The notes beneath the pieces were generated by a model that was not told the origin of the DNA, did not search any database, and saw only the letters and a list, made by a program, of their open reading frames with translations. Made by a program: the position numbers and the translations under genes. From positions 16,850 through 80,849 of the forward strand of contig QAXH01004319.1 in assembly GCA_004335635.1 (NCBI GenBank): a stretch of DNA of 64,000 nucleotides, written 5' to 3'. This document shows positions 48,701 through 60,700 of the stretch, in pieces. Origin of the DNA: Chloromonas sp. AAM2. Taxonomy: Eukaryota > Chlorophyta > Chlorophyceae > Chlamydomonadales > Chlamydomonadaceae. Position 1 is the stretch's first letter. Every line of letters begins with the position of its first letter.

Positions 48701-50238
48701 CATTTGTTGTCGGATGGCGTCTGTTGTGAATTTCCAAAAAAAAAACAGCCTAGTCGCATCGGACAAACAGTATGCCATTTTGCTTGTTGGTAAGACCGTA
48801 TCAGACACAACACAAAATGATGAGTTGATTAGGATGGAGCAGCACGCATCGGACAAGGCGTACTCAGCAAGGGCATCGTTCTAGGGCGAAACAATTAGAC
48901 GTATGATTCAGGCCAGAGAACCTTGAGCAAGGTAGGCTCTTCAGAACATAAGGGAGGAAAATGCAGGCGAGGAGAGCATTTTCTGTGCGGTGGCAGATCA
49001 GGAGCAAGAAAGCCCGTGGGCAAAGAGTGATAGATAGATTCAGGGTCCGTGCAGGCATTGTTTTGGCAGCATCTACCTTGAGTAGGGCAGCAAAACGAAT
49101 GACACGAACAAAGCAGGCCAAAGCATGTCCGCCCACCTCACAGTTCCTCGCAGGCTGTCCTCCGTGGGATATACCCGTTGCTTTTGCAGGCCGCCAAAGG
49201 CATGGGAAAGGGGCGTTGCCCTGATGGTGGTTGTGCTTGGCTGCCAGGCCCGTCTGAACCCTGCTAACCGACATCCAATTTCTATCTATCCTGCAGGCCA
49301 CATCACACGGCAGGGCCAATCGTGCGGTCAACACAGCGCCAGCTGCTGCAGGTCAAGCGCCCAACATAGGACTGCACACAGCAGGGGCAGCACGTGGGGC
49401 AGAAACGGCTGGAGAGGCACGTGCCACTCTTGTGGGTCGAGCGGTGCTGTCGGAACTGCCTCAGGCGGTGCATGAGGTGCGCACGTGAACGTCTCTGAGC
49501 AACGCGTTTTAGAAGTGTCTGTGTTTGCCTATCCTTATTCGTTCCTAGCTCAGGGTAGGCCAGAGTGTCATTCCGTCATGTGCTTTTGACATAAGGAGAG
49601 AAGCGCAGTCAGTTGCAGGGGGTGTCGCATACTATAATAAACCCCTCCTGGACCAGGGGCAAAAGCCCATGTGGTTTGAGTGGTGGCAGTTGCAGATACC
49701 CCGATAACGGCCATCACTGATCTTATGTGTCTGCTGTTGCTTGCAGGTTCGCAACAGCTTCTGGTCCTGGGCGGGCCCTGTCATGGGCGTGCTCTACCTC
49801 ATATCACCGCTAGATCTCATACCGGGTGAGTGGGTGAGTGAGTGGGTTTGGATGAGTGAGTGAGTGAGTGGGTGAGTTAGTTTGGATGAGTGAGTGGGCA
49901 AGTGGGTCAGTGAGTGAGTGAGTGAGTGAGTGAGTGATGGGTGTTTGTTCACGCTCGGTGCTCCCCTTCTGTGTATGCATCTCTCATACTTGTGTGACCC
50001 TGCGCCTCGCACACTTGGGTGCCTGCCCTACACCTCACACAGTCCATGGCCCTTCGCCTCTCACTTTAGTGTGACCCTGCACCACTCACACTCGTTTGCA
50101 GATTTCATTCCCCTTCTTGGCTGGCTGGATGACATGGTTGTGCTAGGCACCGTCATCTACATGATATACCACCTGGCCACCGCCGTGCCGCAGCTGGTGG
50201 TGTTGCCGGACTATAGCGGGGCGGACAATGCTGGCTGA
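45747..50238 (+). CDS. RNF170-like E3 ubiquitin ligase (RING plus DUF1232)
   Basis: Seven exons, 45747-45880, 46277-46374, 46662-47941, 48482-48583, 49297-49476, 49747-49825 and 50102-50238, total 669 residues. All junctions keep frame. A C3HC4 RING opens the protein: C9, C12, C28, H30, C33, C36, C47, C50, with the last pair (RRCPECRTP) encoded by exon 2. Residues 599-669 form a DUF1232 segment: MGVLYLISPLDLIPDFIPLL, then GWLDDMVVLGTVIYMIYHLA, two hydrophobic helices around DLIPD. RING plus C-terminal DUF1232 is the arrangement of RNF170, an ER-membrane ligase that in animals promotes degradation of inositol trisphosphate receptors; the algal substrate is unknown. The long Ser-rich linker contains four copies of GILARSLR. 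If the donor at 47941 were not used, the protein would stop at 47968 and lose DUF1232. Exon 4 is the least certain. Confidence 0.84.
47393..47790 (+). repeat. Four coding repeats around EGILARSLR
   Basis: HGILARSLGS, EGILARSLRQS, EGILARSLRHS and EGILARSLRLS, with the Gly at about residues 322, 363, 402 and 441, so the period is 39-41 residues. Between cores the sequence is Ser/Pro-rich and not conserved. Codons differ among copies (CTCGCACGC, CTGGCTCGC, TTAGCTCGA, CTAGCGCGC), so the peptide and not merely the DNA is retained. Confidence 0.9.
49826..49940. repeat. GAGTG-type minisatellite starting at a splice donor
   Basis: The intron after the sixth RING-gene exon begins GTGAGTGGGTGAGTGAGTGG and continues as a run of GTGAGT-like units for about 110 bp. 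Many units are themselves perfect donor consensus sequences. Confidence 0.9.
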
Positions 50239-50300
50239 ACTGAACACGTGTTGGTGTACATGAGTGAAGTCCAAGCGGGCCATCCCATCATGGTCTGTGT

Positions 50301-50305
50301 TGTAA
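50301..50305 (+). terminator. TGTAA polyadenylation signal, RING gene
   Basis: First TGTAA after the stop at 50238, 63 bp downstream, the usual distance for a green-algal poly(A) signal. Confidence 0.55.
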
Positions 50306-53268
50306 AGCGTTTTGGCACGTTCACAAATCCAGGGAGCTGTCACAGGGCATGGCGCCACCCTGACCTACCCTGCGCAAGAAGCAGAGCGCAGCGAACAAAG
50401 CAGATATGTCGGGCCAAAGGCAGGCAGGCTACAAAACACGCCTCTCAGGCTACATGCCGGATTTGTACGTGTGTCGGACAGGTGGCTTTGTACAGTGATG
50501 ATAACTTCACGCAGCACTGTTGGTATGGGGGGCCGCGGGTCCCATGTGACAAGGGACGGCAGCGGCATAGAAATGCAATGATTTCCAGGGAGTGTATGAG
50601 GAACTGAAAGGCAGCTGCACATGGCACTTTGTGTTAGGGTTTGGATGGCTGAATGGGACTCCACGGGGTTGATAGAAGCGGCTGTTGAGAGCGCGTCAAA
50701 TCCACGAATCAGACATTTCCTGATGATAGTCGATTCCATAGATAATAACGGCTTTCCGCATGCGTCTTTTCCCTGAATATTGGAGGCAATACTCAGGGTC
50801 CGAGCAGGCAGTTCTAGTCATGTTTGAAATTGGCTTGTTCCATCATATGGCGTGAAAAGCCACACGAACCACACGCAAGCACTTTGTCTCGCAAGATTTT
50901 TGCACATAATTGCCTTGGAAACGCTGTTAGATGAATTGGAACGCTCTCTGCAGCAGAGGTCAGATGCATTTGTGAACGCAGTAGCAGAGAGCTGATGCAT
51001 CTTTGACCTGGCTGTACTTGACAACTCATGTGCCTCAAGTACTTGCTGCACACATCCCGGTGTAGATTACTCAGTCGTACTTTCCAGGCGATGCAGTTGA
51101 ATGGTTCTCTTCAATGGTCTGGCGTCATACATTCAATTGGTTGGTGACCGGTCTGCTCATTTCCTGGTTTTTAGCCCCCTGGCGCTGTCTGCCTCATCTC
51201 TGTTGCTCAAGGCAAGCTGACACGGTTTCATCTCATGTCAGGCATGGCTTGCTTGCCTTTGCGCTCCGTGCTTGTGGGGCGCCCTGTTGCAATCTTTGTA
51301 TATCATGTCATAGCATCAAGTGCACGTTTGGTCAGTATACTTTGTTACCTTGTACGCAGCTAGCGGGAATTGTTTGGTTCATTCGTTTCATCGCCCTTTC
51401 CATTTAGTGGAGACAATGTGTACTTGCTCCACGCAAACTCTTGACTGTTTTTCTCAAACACTAACGTGTGCAGATGGCTTTGTTGCCGGGTGTGGTTGAA
51501 GTGTTTGATGTAGTTACGTGTGACGTTGAAGTATAGTTGCAAGCAGCACACGCCAAAGCTCAGCCCGGCGTGGAAATGGTTGTGAAAGCGAAGTTCACGG
51601 TTCAGTGTCTTGCGGTTATACCTTTGCCACTGAACCATAGCCTTTAGTGGTGTTTTCAGTCCTGTTCGGTGAGCACATTCGTAAGCCTGGATGATACTGC
51701 AGCTGCAGTAGTCCTATTGCATTATCAATATGAGTGGCTCGAACTCAAGGTTTTGGGCACATTTGTAAGCCTGACGTGCATGGGTGACACTTGCAGCTGT
51801 AGAAAAGATAAAAGGAAAAGAAAAGAAAAAGAAAAGAAAAGAGAAATTATATACCTGTAGGGTAGGTTTGACTTGCGTTTCAGGCTATGCAGTTGAATGG
51901 TTAGCTTGAAATGGCCTGGTGTCATAGATTTGGTCGGTCTCCTCTGAACCAAAGACTACTCATCACCAATACTGCCTGTCTTCACCTTCACTTTGCTGCA
52001 CTGTGTCAGAAGCTGACGAGAGGTCATTATTGAAAGGTGCCGTGACAAGCCACCAGTCTGCGGTTGTAGTACATGACACTACTAGAACACACACATCCCG
52101 CCTTTCTCAGCGGATGCAAACGAGCTACAAGCAAAACGTGCACGGGTATGGCCCAAAGCTGTTTCTTTCAGCAGCCTGCCCAAAGCGTGCCTGGAATACC
52201 TGCCAAGTCATATTGCCAAATAAACGGCGACAGGCGTAAACCACGTGCCCGTGCTCGGTTATCCATAACCCTTTTTTTTTCTTTTGTTTTTAAAATCCAC
52301 GAGTGGTTGTCTGTCACGAGCATCAACACCAAATCGTCACAGTCACAGACATGCGCAAAATATACATATTCAGCCCTTATTCCTCTTCAGATGTTCAAGC
52401 CTATCCTCAGCATGGGACAGGCTATCAGGACAATGGGCTTGACCGATCAAATGCCAGCGCATTGACACGCATACGTAAGCTACCTTGCCAAACCTACCAT
52501 GGCAGATCTAGTCACGAGCAGTGATATATTCACTGTGCAGCTCAAAGCAAACATAATCAGTTCTCAAACAGAAATACACAGCGCATCATGGCAACCACAT
52601 TGCAACCACCTTTGGCAACCAGTGATCAAGGCAAGGGTTCATACTCTCGTTCAGTATGCCTTCTTGCTGAGCGTGCATATTCTTTAGATACTCCTATCAC
52701 AAGTGGTCTGTGAAATGCCTATTGGTGGCAAAGTCCTTAGTAGGTTACTTAGTGTTGTAGAAGACCAGGATTTGGCCCACAAGCAATTCACCACCAACGC
52801 TTACAACACTTGCGTCGTCATCATATGTGTGTTTTAGTTTTCTTGCAGAGCATGCAACACCACAACTGAAACTATTGCGAGAGGATGCTGCAACCGTCAA
52901 TATTGTTACTAGACGCCTCCAACAAATTTGCGGCTTGAGGTCACCATTGGTCCATGCGAGTTGCGGCTTGGTCATGTCAAGTTTTCATGTGCCTGCTTTC
53001 ATGTGCCTGCTTTCAGGTGCCTGCTTTCAGGCGACACACATAGGTGATTACCCCCTGGCAAAGACTTTGGACTCGCTGATGCGAGTGAAAATGCTTGGCC
53101 CTTGCAACCTTGCTGATTTTGATTGAGGCTGACGTGCTTTTGATAGAGGCTGCGGCTGACGTGCTTTTGATTGGGGTTGACGTACAGAGTTTGGCATGAG
53201 GAGTCAACTCGCCAAAAAGGGTTGAGGTGCCTGACAACTTGATGGCCTTGATACCACCACGCAACAGG

Positions 53269-53301
53269 GAAAAAAAGTTTGCCAGTTCTGGGACAATTTC
53301 T
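53269..53301 (+). repeat. Dispersed short repeat, copy 4
   Basis: GGAAAAAAAGTTTGCCAGTT followed by CTGGGACAATTTC; same family as 12666 and 21218 in the opposite orientation, with the core nearly unchanged. Confidence 0.78.
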
Positions 53302-53650
53302 GTGTGGCACCGTGATGAGGCTGTCAGTCGTATTTCAGTCGAACTAGTATTTTCAGGAGTGCGTCCATACTAAGTTCTTATGGTGGTGAAAGTGTGGTGT
53401 TGGGTCAGTGTCATCTGTCACTGGGATGTGTTGCTGATGCTGGAGTTGGTAGACTGCCGCTGGTGACTGCCAATACTGGGACAGGACAGTGAGAAGTGGT
53501 GGTAGATCATCAGAGATTCAAAACGCAATGTCACACAATGATACTCCAATTTCAGTGTAACACAATGACATTCCAATTCCATTGTAAACATAGCAACGTC
53601 TTCAGCAGTCTTGGCACACATGCCTTGAGATACACTGTGACTTATAGACT

Positions 53651-53676
53651 TAGACGGTGTCTGCCACTTCTGGGAC
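53651..53676 (+). repeat. Dispersed short repeat, fragment
   Basis: GTCTGCCACTTCTGGGACAA only; resembles the core of the copy at 53269 and has the same orientation. Could be chance similarity over a short length. Confidence 0.4.
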
Positions 53677-54011
53677 AACTGACGATTCCTTGTAGACACT
53701 GAGACGCTCACTGATCTTACACTATCCAGTCACCTCATCACTAGGTGTCCGTGCCGGTCAGAAGCAATAGACTTTGAAGCCATTTGTCAGCAAACTACAG
53801 GCAGTGGTTAATTCACCACTAAACACACTTGCGTCCAGCCCAACCAGAAGTCTATGAGGGTTTAGACAAGTATATAGGCCCATAGGCCGCACATTGGCTG
53901 CCTGAAGCGTGACGCGATGCATGGTACATGCATGTCAGAACTCGGTCGTTGGCTACTGATGCTACCGTTCCCAGTTCCATGCCTCGACAAAGCTGTCCTC
54001 CACAAAGCCAC

Positions 54012-55193
54012 CTACTTGTACCTGCCACAAGATTTCAAAGGGGTTCCTGGTTGCCTTGGCTGGTTGTGCTTTCGCCCCTTAGGGCCCCTCTCCCCACAGC
54101 TGGGGCAAACACCCACATCCGTGCCAACTGGGATCGCTGCCCGTGAGCTAGGTGGCTGAGGTCCGTGGCCCTGGTTCTTGGAAATGCCAGCTCCTGCTGC
54201 GCCCTTGTGTGCTGCTTGCTTGCGGCCGTCTTCCATGACGTTGTTGCAGCGGTGGCTGTAGGAAGCACACATGTGACGCAGCGTGCATCAGACAGATGTC
54301 AGGCAATTCACGTAGCTTACGACTACAAGCTCGCGCACAACCACTTGGATATATTGAGGAACACGAGCGAGAAATCACATCTGACAACTTGACATCTTCA
54401 GTTGAGAGCGTGAGTGGTGATGATAGTGGCTCTGACAGTGAGAGTGGTGATGAGAGCTCTCAGATGATTTTGAGCAGGAGCAGCCTGCCTGTGCTGCTGC
54501 GCAGACTGCGGCCCGTGAGGCACGGGCAGAGAGGCGGGCAGCAGAGCTGCACTGTTGTTGTGGTTTCAAAGGGCAGGGATACAGGGGCTTAGCCCGTCCG
54601 AATTTGTAGTCCCCGATTATGTACAATAGCCATCCGGTAAAACCGGATTATTGTAAGAGTTGATGCCGGCAGGCACCCGGACACGTCCAGCCATGCCATC
54701 CAGGAATGCTGCCAAACCACAAAAGCCCAAATGTCCGGGTTCCTGCCAAACCCTATAAGATGATCGGATACTGGGACGATCGGAATTAGGACATGTCACT
54801 GTACCCTGCGAGTCATCATGCCCATGCTTCGTTTCTGTGGACAAACCCACCATGCCACAGTAATTGTAAATAATCCCTTCACCGCGTGAGTTAGACTCGG
54901 GATTCCCGACGATTTGCTATTGCCCTTGTGCTGCCCTGCATAGAAATCATGACATGTGCCTCGTGCATGTGCACCACACCTACGACAGCCTACCCAACGT
55001 GACTAGCAGGCTTGCCCTTGGTGGCAAAGTGCTTGACTTCCTGAAGTATACTGTCTGGGTGGTGTTGCATCATACTTGCTGGGTGGAGCGGCCTCAGCAG
55101 TCCCTGCCTCTTTGTGTGGATTGCCATGTGCGCCAGCGCTTGCAAGATACATCCTGCAAACGCGGACTTGCCATGTCCTGCTGAACCTTGGGT
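54012..55193 (-). mobile_element. Transposon-like coding remnants
   Basis: Two minus-strand fragments. At 54990-55193 an open stretch begins TQGSAGHGKSAFAGCILQAL and ends at a stop after KGKPASHVG; GSAGHGKS resembles either a Walker A P-loop or the GHGK-type motif seen in some eukaryotic transposases. At 54012-54272 a frame ends with a CxxC cluster (VCPSCGERGPKGRKHNQPRQ) and a further Cys just before the stop, like a zinc-binding tail. Between them lies a 16-bp inverted repeat. The fragments are in different frames and broken by stops, and no terminal repeats or target-site duplication are identified. The assignment to a mobile element is an inference from the motif pairing; the class is undetermined. 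Confidence 0.35.
54668..54747. repeat. 16-bp inverted repeat
   Basis: GGCAGGCACCCGGACA at 54668-54683 and TGTCCGGGTTCCTGCC at 54732-54747 are complementary with one mismatch, separated by 48 bp. A small hairpin (CCGGTAAAACCGG) lies about 30 bp to the left. Possibly an element terminus or an independent miniature element. Confidence 0.75.
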
Positions 55194-55784
55194 AATCAGA
55201 TGTGTCTATCTCTGCCATGCGCCTGTGCCCACTTGCTGCACATGCCGCGTCCAATGCACTCGAGGTTCGAGTCAACTTCCACGCTGGGTGCAGCACGCTT
55301 GTAAAAGCATAGAAATCCGCCTGTTGAGGCTGAATCTGATCGGCCCACTAGTATGAGCCGCGAGAAGCGGAGAAGGCTGTAATGGCTGGCGGTTTTTGCT
55401 GTACATACGAACCTGCACGACAACACTTTCTTTTCGCCCAACACATCACAGTACCTTCTGAGTTGATCTCACTACAAGCGTGCTACTCATACAGAAATCT
55501 GTCCTCTACGTGTTTGAAGCCAGGTGCGTGCGAAAATGGCATGCGTCATTTGTAATCTTGGCCTTGGAGTAAAGATGGGTGTGCTCAAACATAAACATGC
55601 TTTTGCCCGATACTGACCAGGCCGCAATTCCTGCTTGACCCGCGTCGCAGGGTTTGACAAGTTTGACAAGTTTCCTTGACCTCCTCACAGCAGCAGGAGG
55701 GCACATTCAACAGCAGCATGGTGCCTGCTGCCTGTGGTCGGCAAGGTTTCGCTGCTCGTACGAAATGAACAAGAGAGTAACGAC

Positions 55785-57661
55785 ATGCAGCCGCACGATG
55801 TGCAGCAGAGCGGGGCATCTGCCAGCCCCAGCGTATGGTCCTCGCTCAAGGGCCTCCTTGGCACTGACAGTGCCGGACCTGAGCGGACGGGTTCTTCCGC
55901 AGGCAACTTGGACTCACAGGTGTTGAACCAGCATGTCCAAGCTAACCCGCACAGGCTGGCAGGCAGCCAGCTACGCTCTTCCGGAGGAGAAATGCCACTC
56001 GCTGAGCAGTTGGAATCCCGCATGCGCTCGACGCTGCTGGGTGGTCATGCGAATGATGAGCAGCAGGATCAGCAGCAGCATCACCACCAGGAATACGATT
56101 ATCGTGCTCCTGGGGGAGAGGGGGAGAACTGGAACAGCTTTGTTGCCAGTGAGTGCAATGCCATGCACTCGCATGCCATGCAGTGCGACATGTCATGCAT
56201 TTAAGCATGCACGCATGTGGGTGGTGCTTTGTGTGCTGTCGCTGTGAAGCATGCAAATGTGCAGCAGACAGCGTGGCAGAGGGTTTGGCAGGCGTCAGAG
56301 CTGTGCCATTTGCAGCACATGCAGCCAGGCAACAGATGGCAAACTCTCAGCACATGCATGCATGCGATTTGGCTGCAGCACAACAGAAGAGCGTACATGC
56401 ATGCACAACTGAGGAGCAGGCGGGCATGAGTACTGTGATGCATGGGCGCACATGATGTTGAATGCATGCACACCTTGCATTGGGATGCAGGCACGTGCAT
56501 GCTGTTGAGCACAGGCGTACTTACATGCTCACATGATGTGAGGTTCGGTATGCATTGTGAGTGCACACAGGCAACGACAGCGCAATGGGGCGCACGTGCA
56601 TGCACACACTCATGGGATGGGTTGCATGTACACTTGTCACATGGAGCATGGAGGGCAGGCACACATGCGCAACTATAGCATGGGATGCAGGTGCATGCAC
56701 GTCAAAGAATGCCATGCAGTGGGATGGCCCATGTGGTCAAGATTGTGTTCATGCATGCATGCATGCATGCACATGCAGCATGATGACAGGGGTCTCGTGC
56801 ATAACACGGCCTGGGCACATATGTCATGCAACATAAGCGTGCATGCGTGCCCTTCATGGCATGCGCAATGCATGCGACATGGGGAACAGCTGCACGTGCA
56901 AAGTCAAGACACAGCATGCAGATGCACATCCTGCACAGGGCTGGACACCATGGAGTTCAAAAGGCCACACAAACAGACATCACATGGGTTGCATGCATGC
57001 ACGCGTTACACATACATCACATGCGTTGCATGAATGCATGCCATAGGTTGCATGCATGCACGGTATGCGTTGCATGAATGCATGCCATAGGTTGCATGCT
57101 TGCACGCTATGCGCTGCGTGTGTGCCATGGGTTGCAGATACAGGCATGCCGGAGGTGGCATGCATGCATGCATGCATGCCTTGCTTGGCATACATGCAGC
57201 CCTAGCGGCTTTCCAACCGAACTGCAACTGAATCCTAACTGCAGGCTGGATGAAGGAGGATGGCTCTGACACAGAGCAGGGCCCAAGGGCGGAGTCAGCC
57301 GTCCTGGGGCCCAATGGAAGGCTGTCACGAGCAACATCAGCATATGTGAGTGTGCTTAGGTGTGGCATGTGTAGTGTTGTGCGGGAGGCGTAGATTGCAG
57401 GATTTCTACGCGTAAAAACGCATGTGTGTCATTAAGCGTGAGGGTGACTTTTGTGGCAGTTAGAGTACTGTCATAGCCATAGTCTGTGTGGGGATCGCCA
57501 TTGGTTAGTAAATGCACTGTTTACCTAACATACCAATTGTACCACTGACGCCACCCAGTGTGCAATGGGTACGAACAAAACGTGTCGCGTGTTTGACACA
57601 TGGGCGTTGTACATTGCCCATACACATCACGGGCCCAAGGTAGGCCATGGCTTTGGAGCCA

Positions 57662-57721
<60 letters not shown>

Positions 57722-60700
57722 CATGGCCTTCAGTGCGTTGAGGACTGCTCAGCGGGCACAAGGGATGACGCTTCATGTACATGTGCACATGCTTGTAATT
57801 TGCACATGTGGCATGTGTGCCCTGGTGTGTACATGCAGGTGCCTTTGAAGAGCCCCAAGAAAAGCTTTGTGGCGGAGCTCCAAGCACAGGCTGAGGCTGA
57901 CGCAATGACCGCACAGCTACGTGCTTTCGGGGGTTCAGAGACTGCTGACCTGACCAAACAACCCAAGAAGAGCGCAATGAAGGTAGGCTGTGTGTGTATG
58001 TGTGGCGGCGTTCCAGACTTGGCGACAGTGCGACAGTGGGCATTTTGGACCCGGGTTGGCGACAGTAAAATTGGATTTGGGCAACAGACGGTTCCTGTAG
58101 GCCCAGGATGGCCATTGGATGGCCAAAATGAAATCTGGAACACTGATAGATGGGTAGAAGGGCGCGGTTGCATGCAAGTCTGGGCATGTAATGGCTTCAT
58201 TAAACACGATTTCAGCATCTCCGTAAACCCACGGAAGCGCTACGGGATTTTGAGATCAACCGTTGCTGGGCGGTTTCTTGTCTGTGAAAGCCACACACAC
58301 TCTATGACACGGCCGTTGATCTCATTGTGGATTCCCACTCTTGACTGTTTTTGACTGTATTACATGACCTTCAAATCATTGTGAGGATCTTCTTCTTAGC
58401 CGTTTCTTTGGCCGTTTCTCACGTTTCTCACGCTCACAGGGGGGCACCACCACCTACCGCACAGTGGACTCGGCTCCGGGGATCATTGGAGGAAACCGGG
58501 ACGCCAAGGAAACGGTGGAAAGGAGTCCGGGAGAGATGTTCAAGATTGTGGTAAGTTGAGAGTCGGTGGTTGCCCGACAATCCGTGGTTGGTAGTTACTT
58601 TTTCTATGAGCTTTCCTTGGGGTTAGGTTAGTGATTTGTTAGTTAGTAGCACAGTTAGATTAGTGATTTGATTGTGCGCTTCCTGATCGATGCAAGAGGG
58701 CATAGCTAGGTGGATGGCCCTATGGTTCATCTCTATCAACATGTGCCTATCCCGTACTGAGGCCCTGACATCACCCCGGTAGACCAACCCAGCCCCACCG
58801 CTGCAGCTGCCCAGTCTGGAAACCAACCCTGACCCTAACATGCCTTAAGCCCAGCTTAACCTCAACCCTACACCACCCCTGCATTCCTGCTGCAGATGCC
58901 TAGTCTGGAAGCCAACCCTGACCCTAACATGCCTTAAGCCCAGCTTAACCTCAACCCAACACCACCCCTGCATTCCTGCTGCAGATGCCTAGTCTGGAAA
59001 CCAACCCTGACCCTAACATGCCTTCAGCCCAGCTTAACCTCAACCCTACACCACCCCTGCATTCCTGCTGCAGATGCCAAGTCTGGAAACCAACGGCTGG
59101 GAGGCGCTCGTCCACCAGGTGGTCTGGAAACTGTCACGCCATTTCGGTTTCCAGGCGTTCAACATCAACCCTAAGACCAGGGATCTGGTAAGCCCCATGC
59201 GGCCCTGTATCGCTTCATACTAGGGCATTGGCACGGCTTTGGCAGCATATTGGACCGCACGTGCACCATCACTGTCACACCATCATGTGATTCATGTCCA
59301 TGGCTTGGTATGCGTTAGCCATGTGCTGTGGGTATGGCTGTCATACTGTAATATCTTGTAGTATACTATAATATACTGTAGTATACTATAATATACTGTA
59401 GTATACTACAAATTACTGTAGTATACTAAATTGCTGTAATGTTCAGCGTGCAATGTGCAATGTGTATGTTCAAATTGTCAGTAGACTGACTCCCTCACAC
59501 AATCATTGTCACTTCTTTCTGACTCTGGCCGTTTCTCGCCCGTTCCTCAGTGCAGTGTTCCCCATGCAATCGTTAGTGTGTATGTACACTGTCAATGGAA
59601 CGACGTGCTCATTGATTCTCCCTCATGTCTCACTCTGGCCGTTTCTCACCCGTTTCTCAGGCCGTTCAAGAGCACGTGGCTGCCAGTGCCATCCTTGCCG
59701 GCGACCACCTGTCGGCTCTGCTGTGCAAGCAAGGCTACGTGAGGCGGGGCGCCACCTGGGATAAGGACGAGGAGCGGTTTGCAAGGGTAAGGATAACAGT
59801 GACAAGCAGGATGTCACAGGAAAGGCGATTCGTACGGTGACCAGAAGAGACTGCAAATTCACCTGGCCTATTAGCTGTTTTCAACATCATCAATATCAAT
59901 AAGACTTACTCACCATGCAATCACCATGCACGGTTGAGCATTTCCCCCATGCAGGCCCTCATGGAGCTTCATGCAACTATCTTCCATAGCTACGAGCACT
60001 ACTGGTGCAAGCTCGTGGGCCTGCCCTGGCGCACCTCAGTCGCACAAAAGGTGTGATGACTGAGAAAACTGTGTGACAGATGTGACGGATGTGTGGGATT
60101 GGGGCCAAGCTGGTGGCCCCGCCATGGCGCATAAGGTGTGCAAAGGGTATCTGCAGTACGCTAAATGCTTGGAAGCAGACAGGAGTCATGTGTGCGATTT
60201 TGAGACCTTCATTTCCCATGTCTGGACATGAGACAGAGCGGCGCATGGGGAACGACGCATGGGGAGCGATGCATGGGGAACAACGCATGGAGCAGGTTCT
60301 CCGCGATTACTGCTACTGCGATTTCATTTGTGCTGTCACTTCTCTTTACCTGGTGCATGTCACCTATGCCTTGCGTGTGGATCGCCTTGAATGAGGTGCG
60401 AGAAAGGCTCGTCATTGACAAAAATGGCAAAAATCTTTTTCCACGGATTCTTCATGACTACTAGTACTGCTATCCCGGCGTGCACTGTCACCTGGTTGCT
60501 TTTTCCGTTTCTCCATCACATTGCCCACGTGCTGTCACACCCCACAGGTTCTCCGTGACTACTCGTACTGCGACCCCCGCGTGCTGCACGGTCTGTTGGC
60601 CGAGCTCGGCCTGTGGTTCCTCATCTACACCGAGTCTTCATCCCTCAGACACACGCCCGAGCTGATGTGGTTTATCTACTGGTGCATGTCGACTTCATTT

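Larger units (their letters stand above)
50306..54011. other. About 3.7 kb with no supported gene
   Basis: AT-richer than the gene regions, with A/G-rich and poly-T runs (51.81-51.85 and 52.27-52.29 kb) and two copies of the dispersed short repeat. No open frame shows a recognisable motif. Confidence 0.5.

Noticed and set aside
49186..49215. CAG then GCCGCCAAAGGC as an echo of the RING-gene exon 5 acceptor
   Set aside because: Only CAGGCC and scattered bases match; not distinguishable from chance.
57627..58354. Poly-Asn and poly-Cys frames
   Set aside because: Translations of the (TTG)n microsatellite in a glucan synthase intron.
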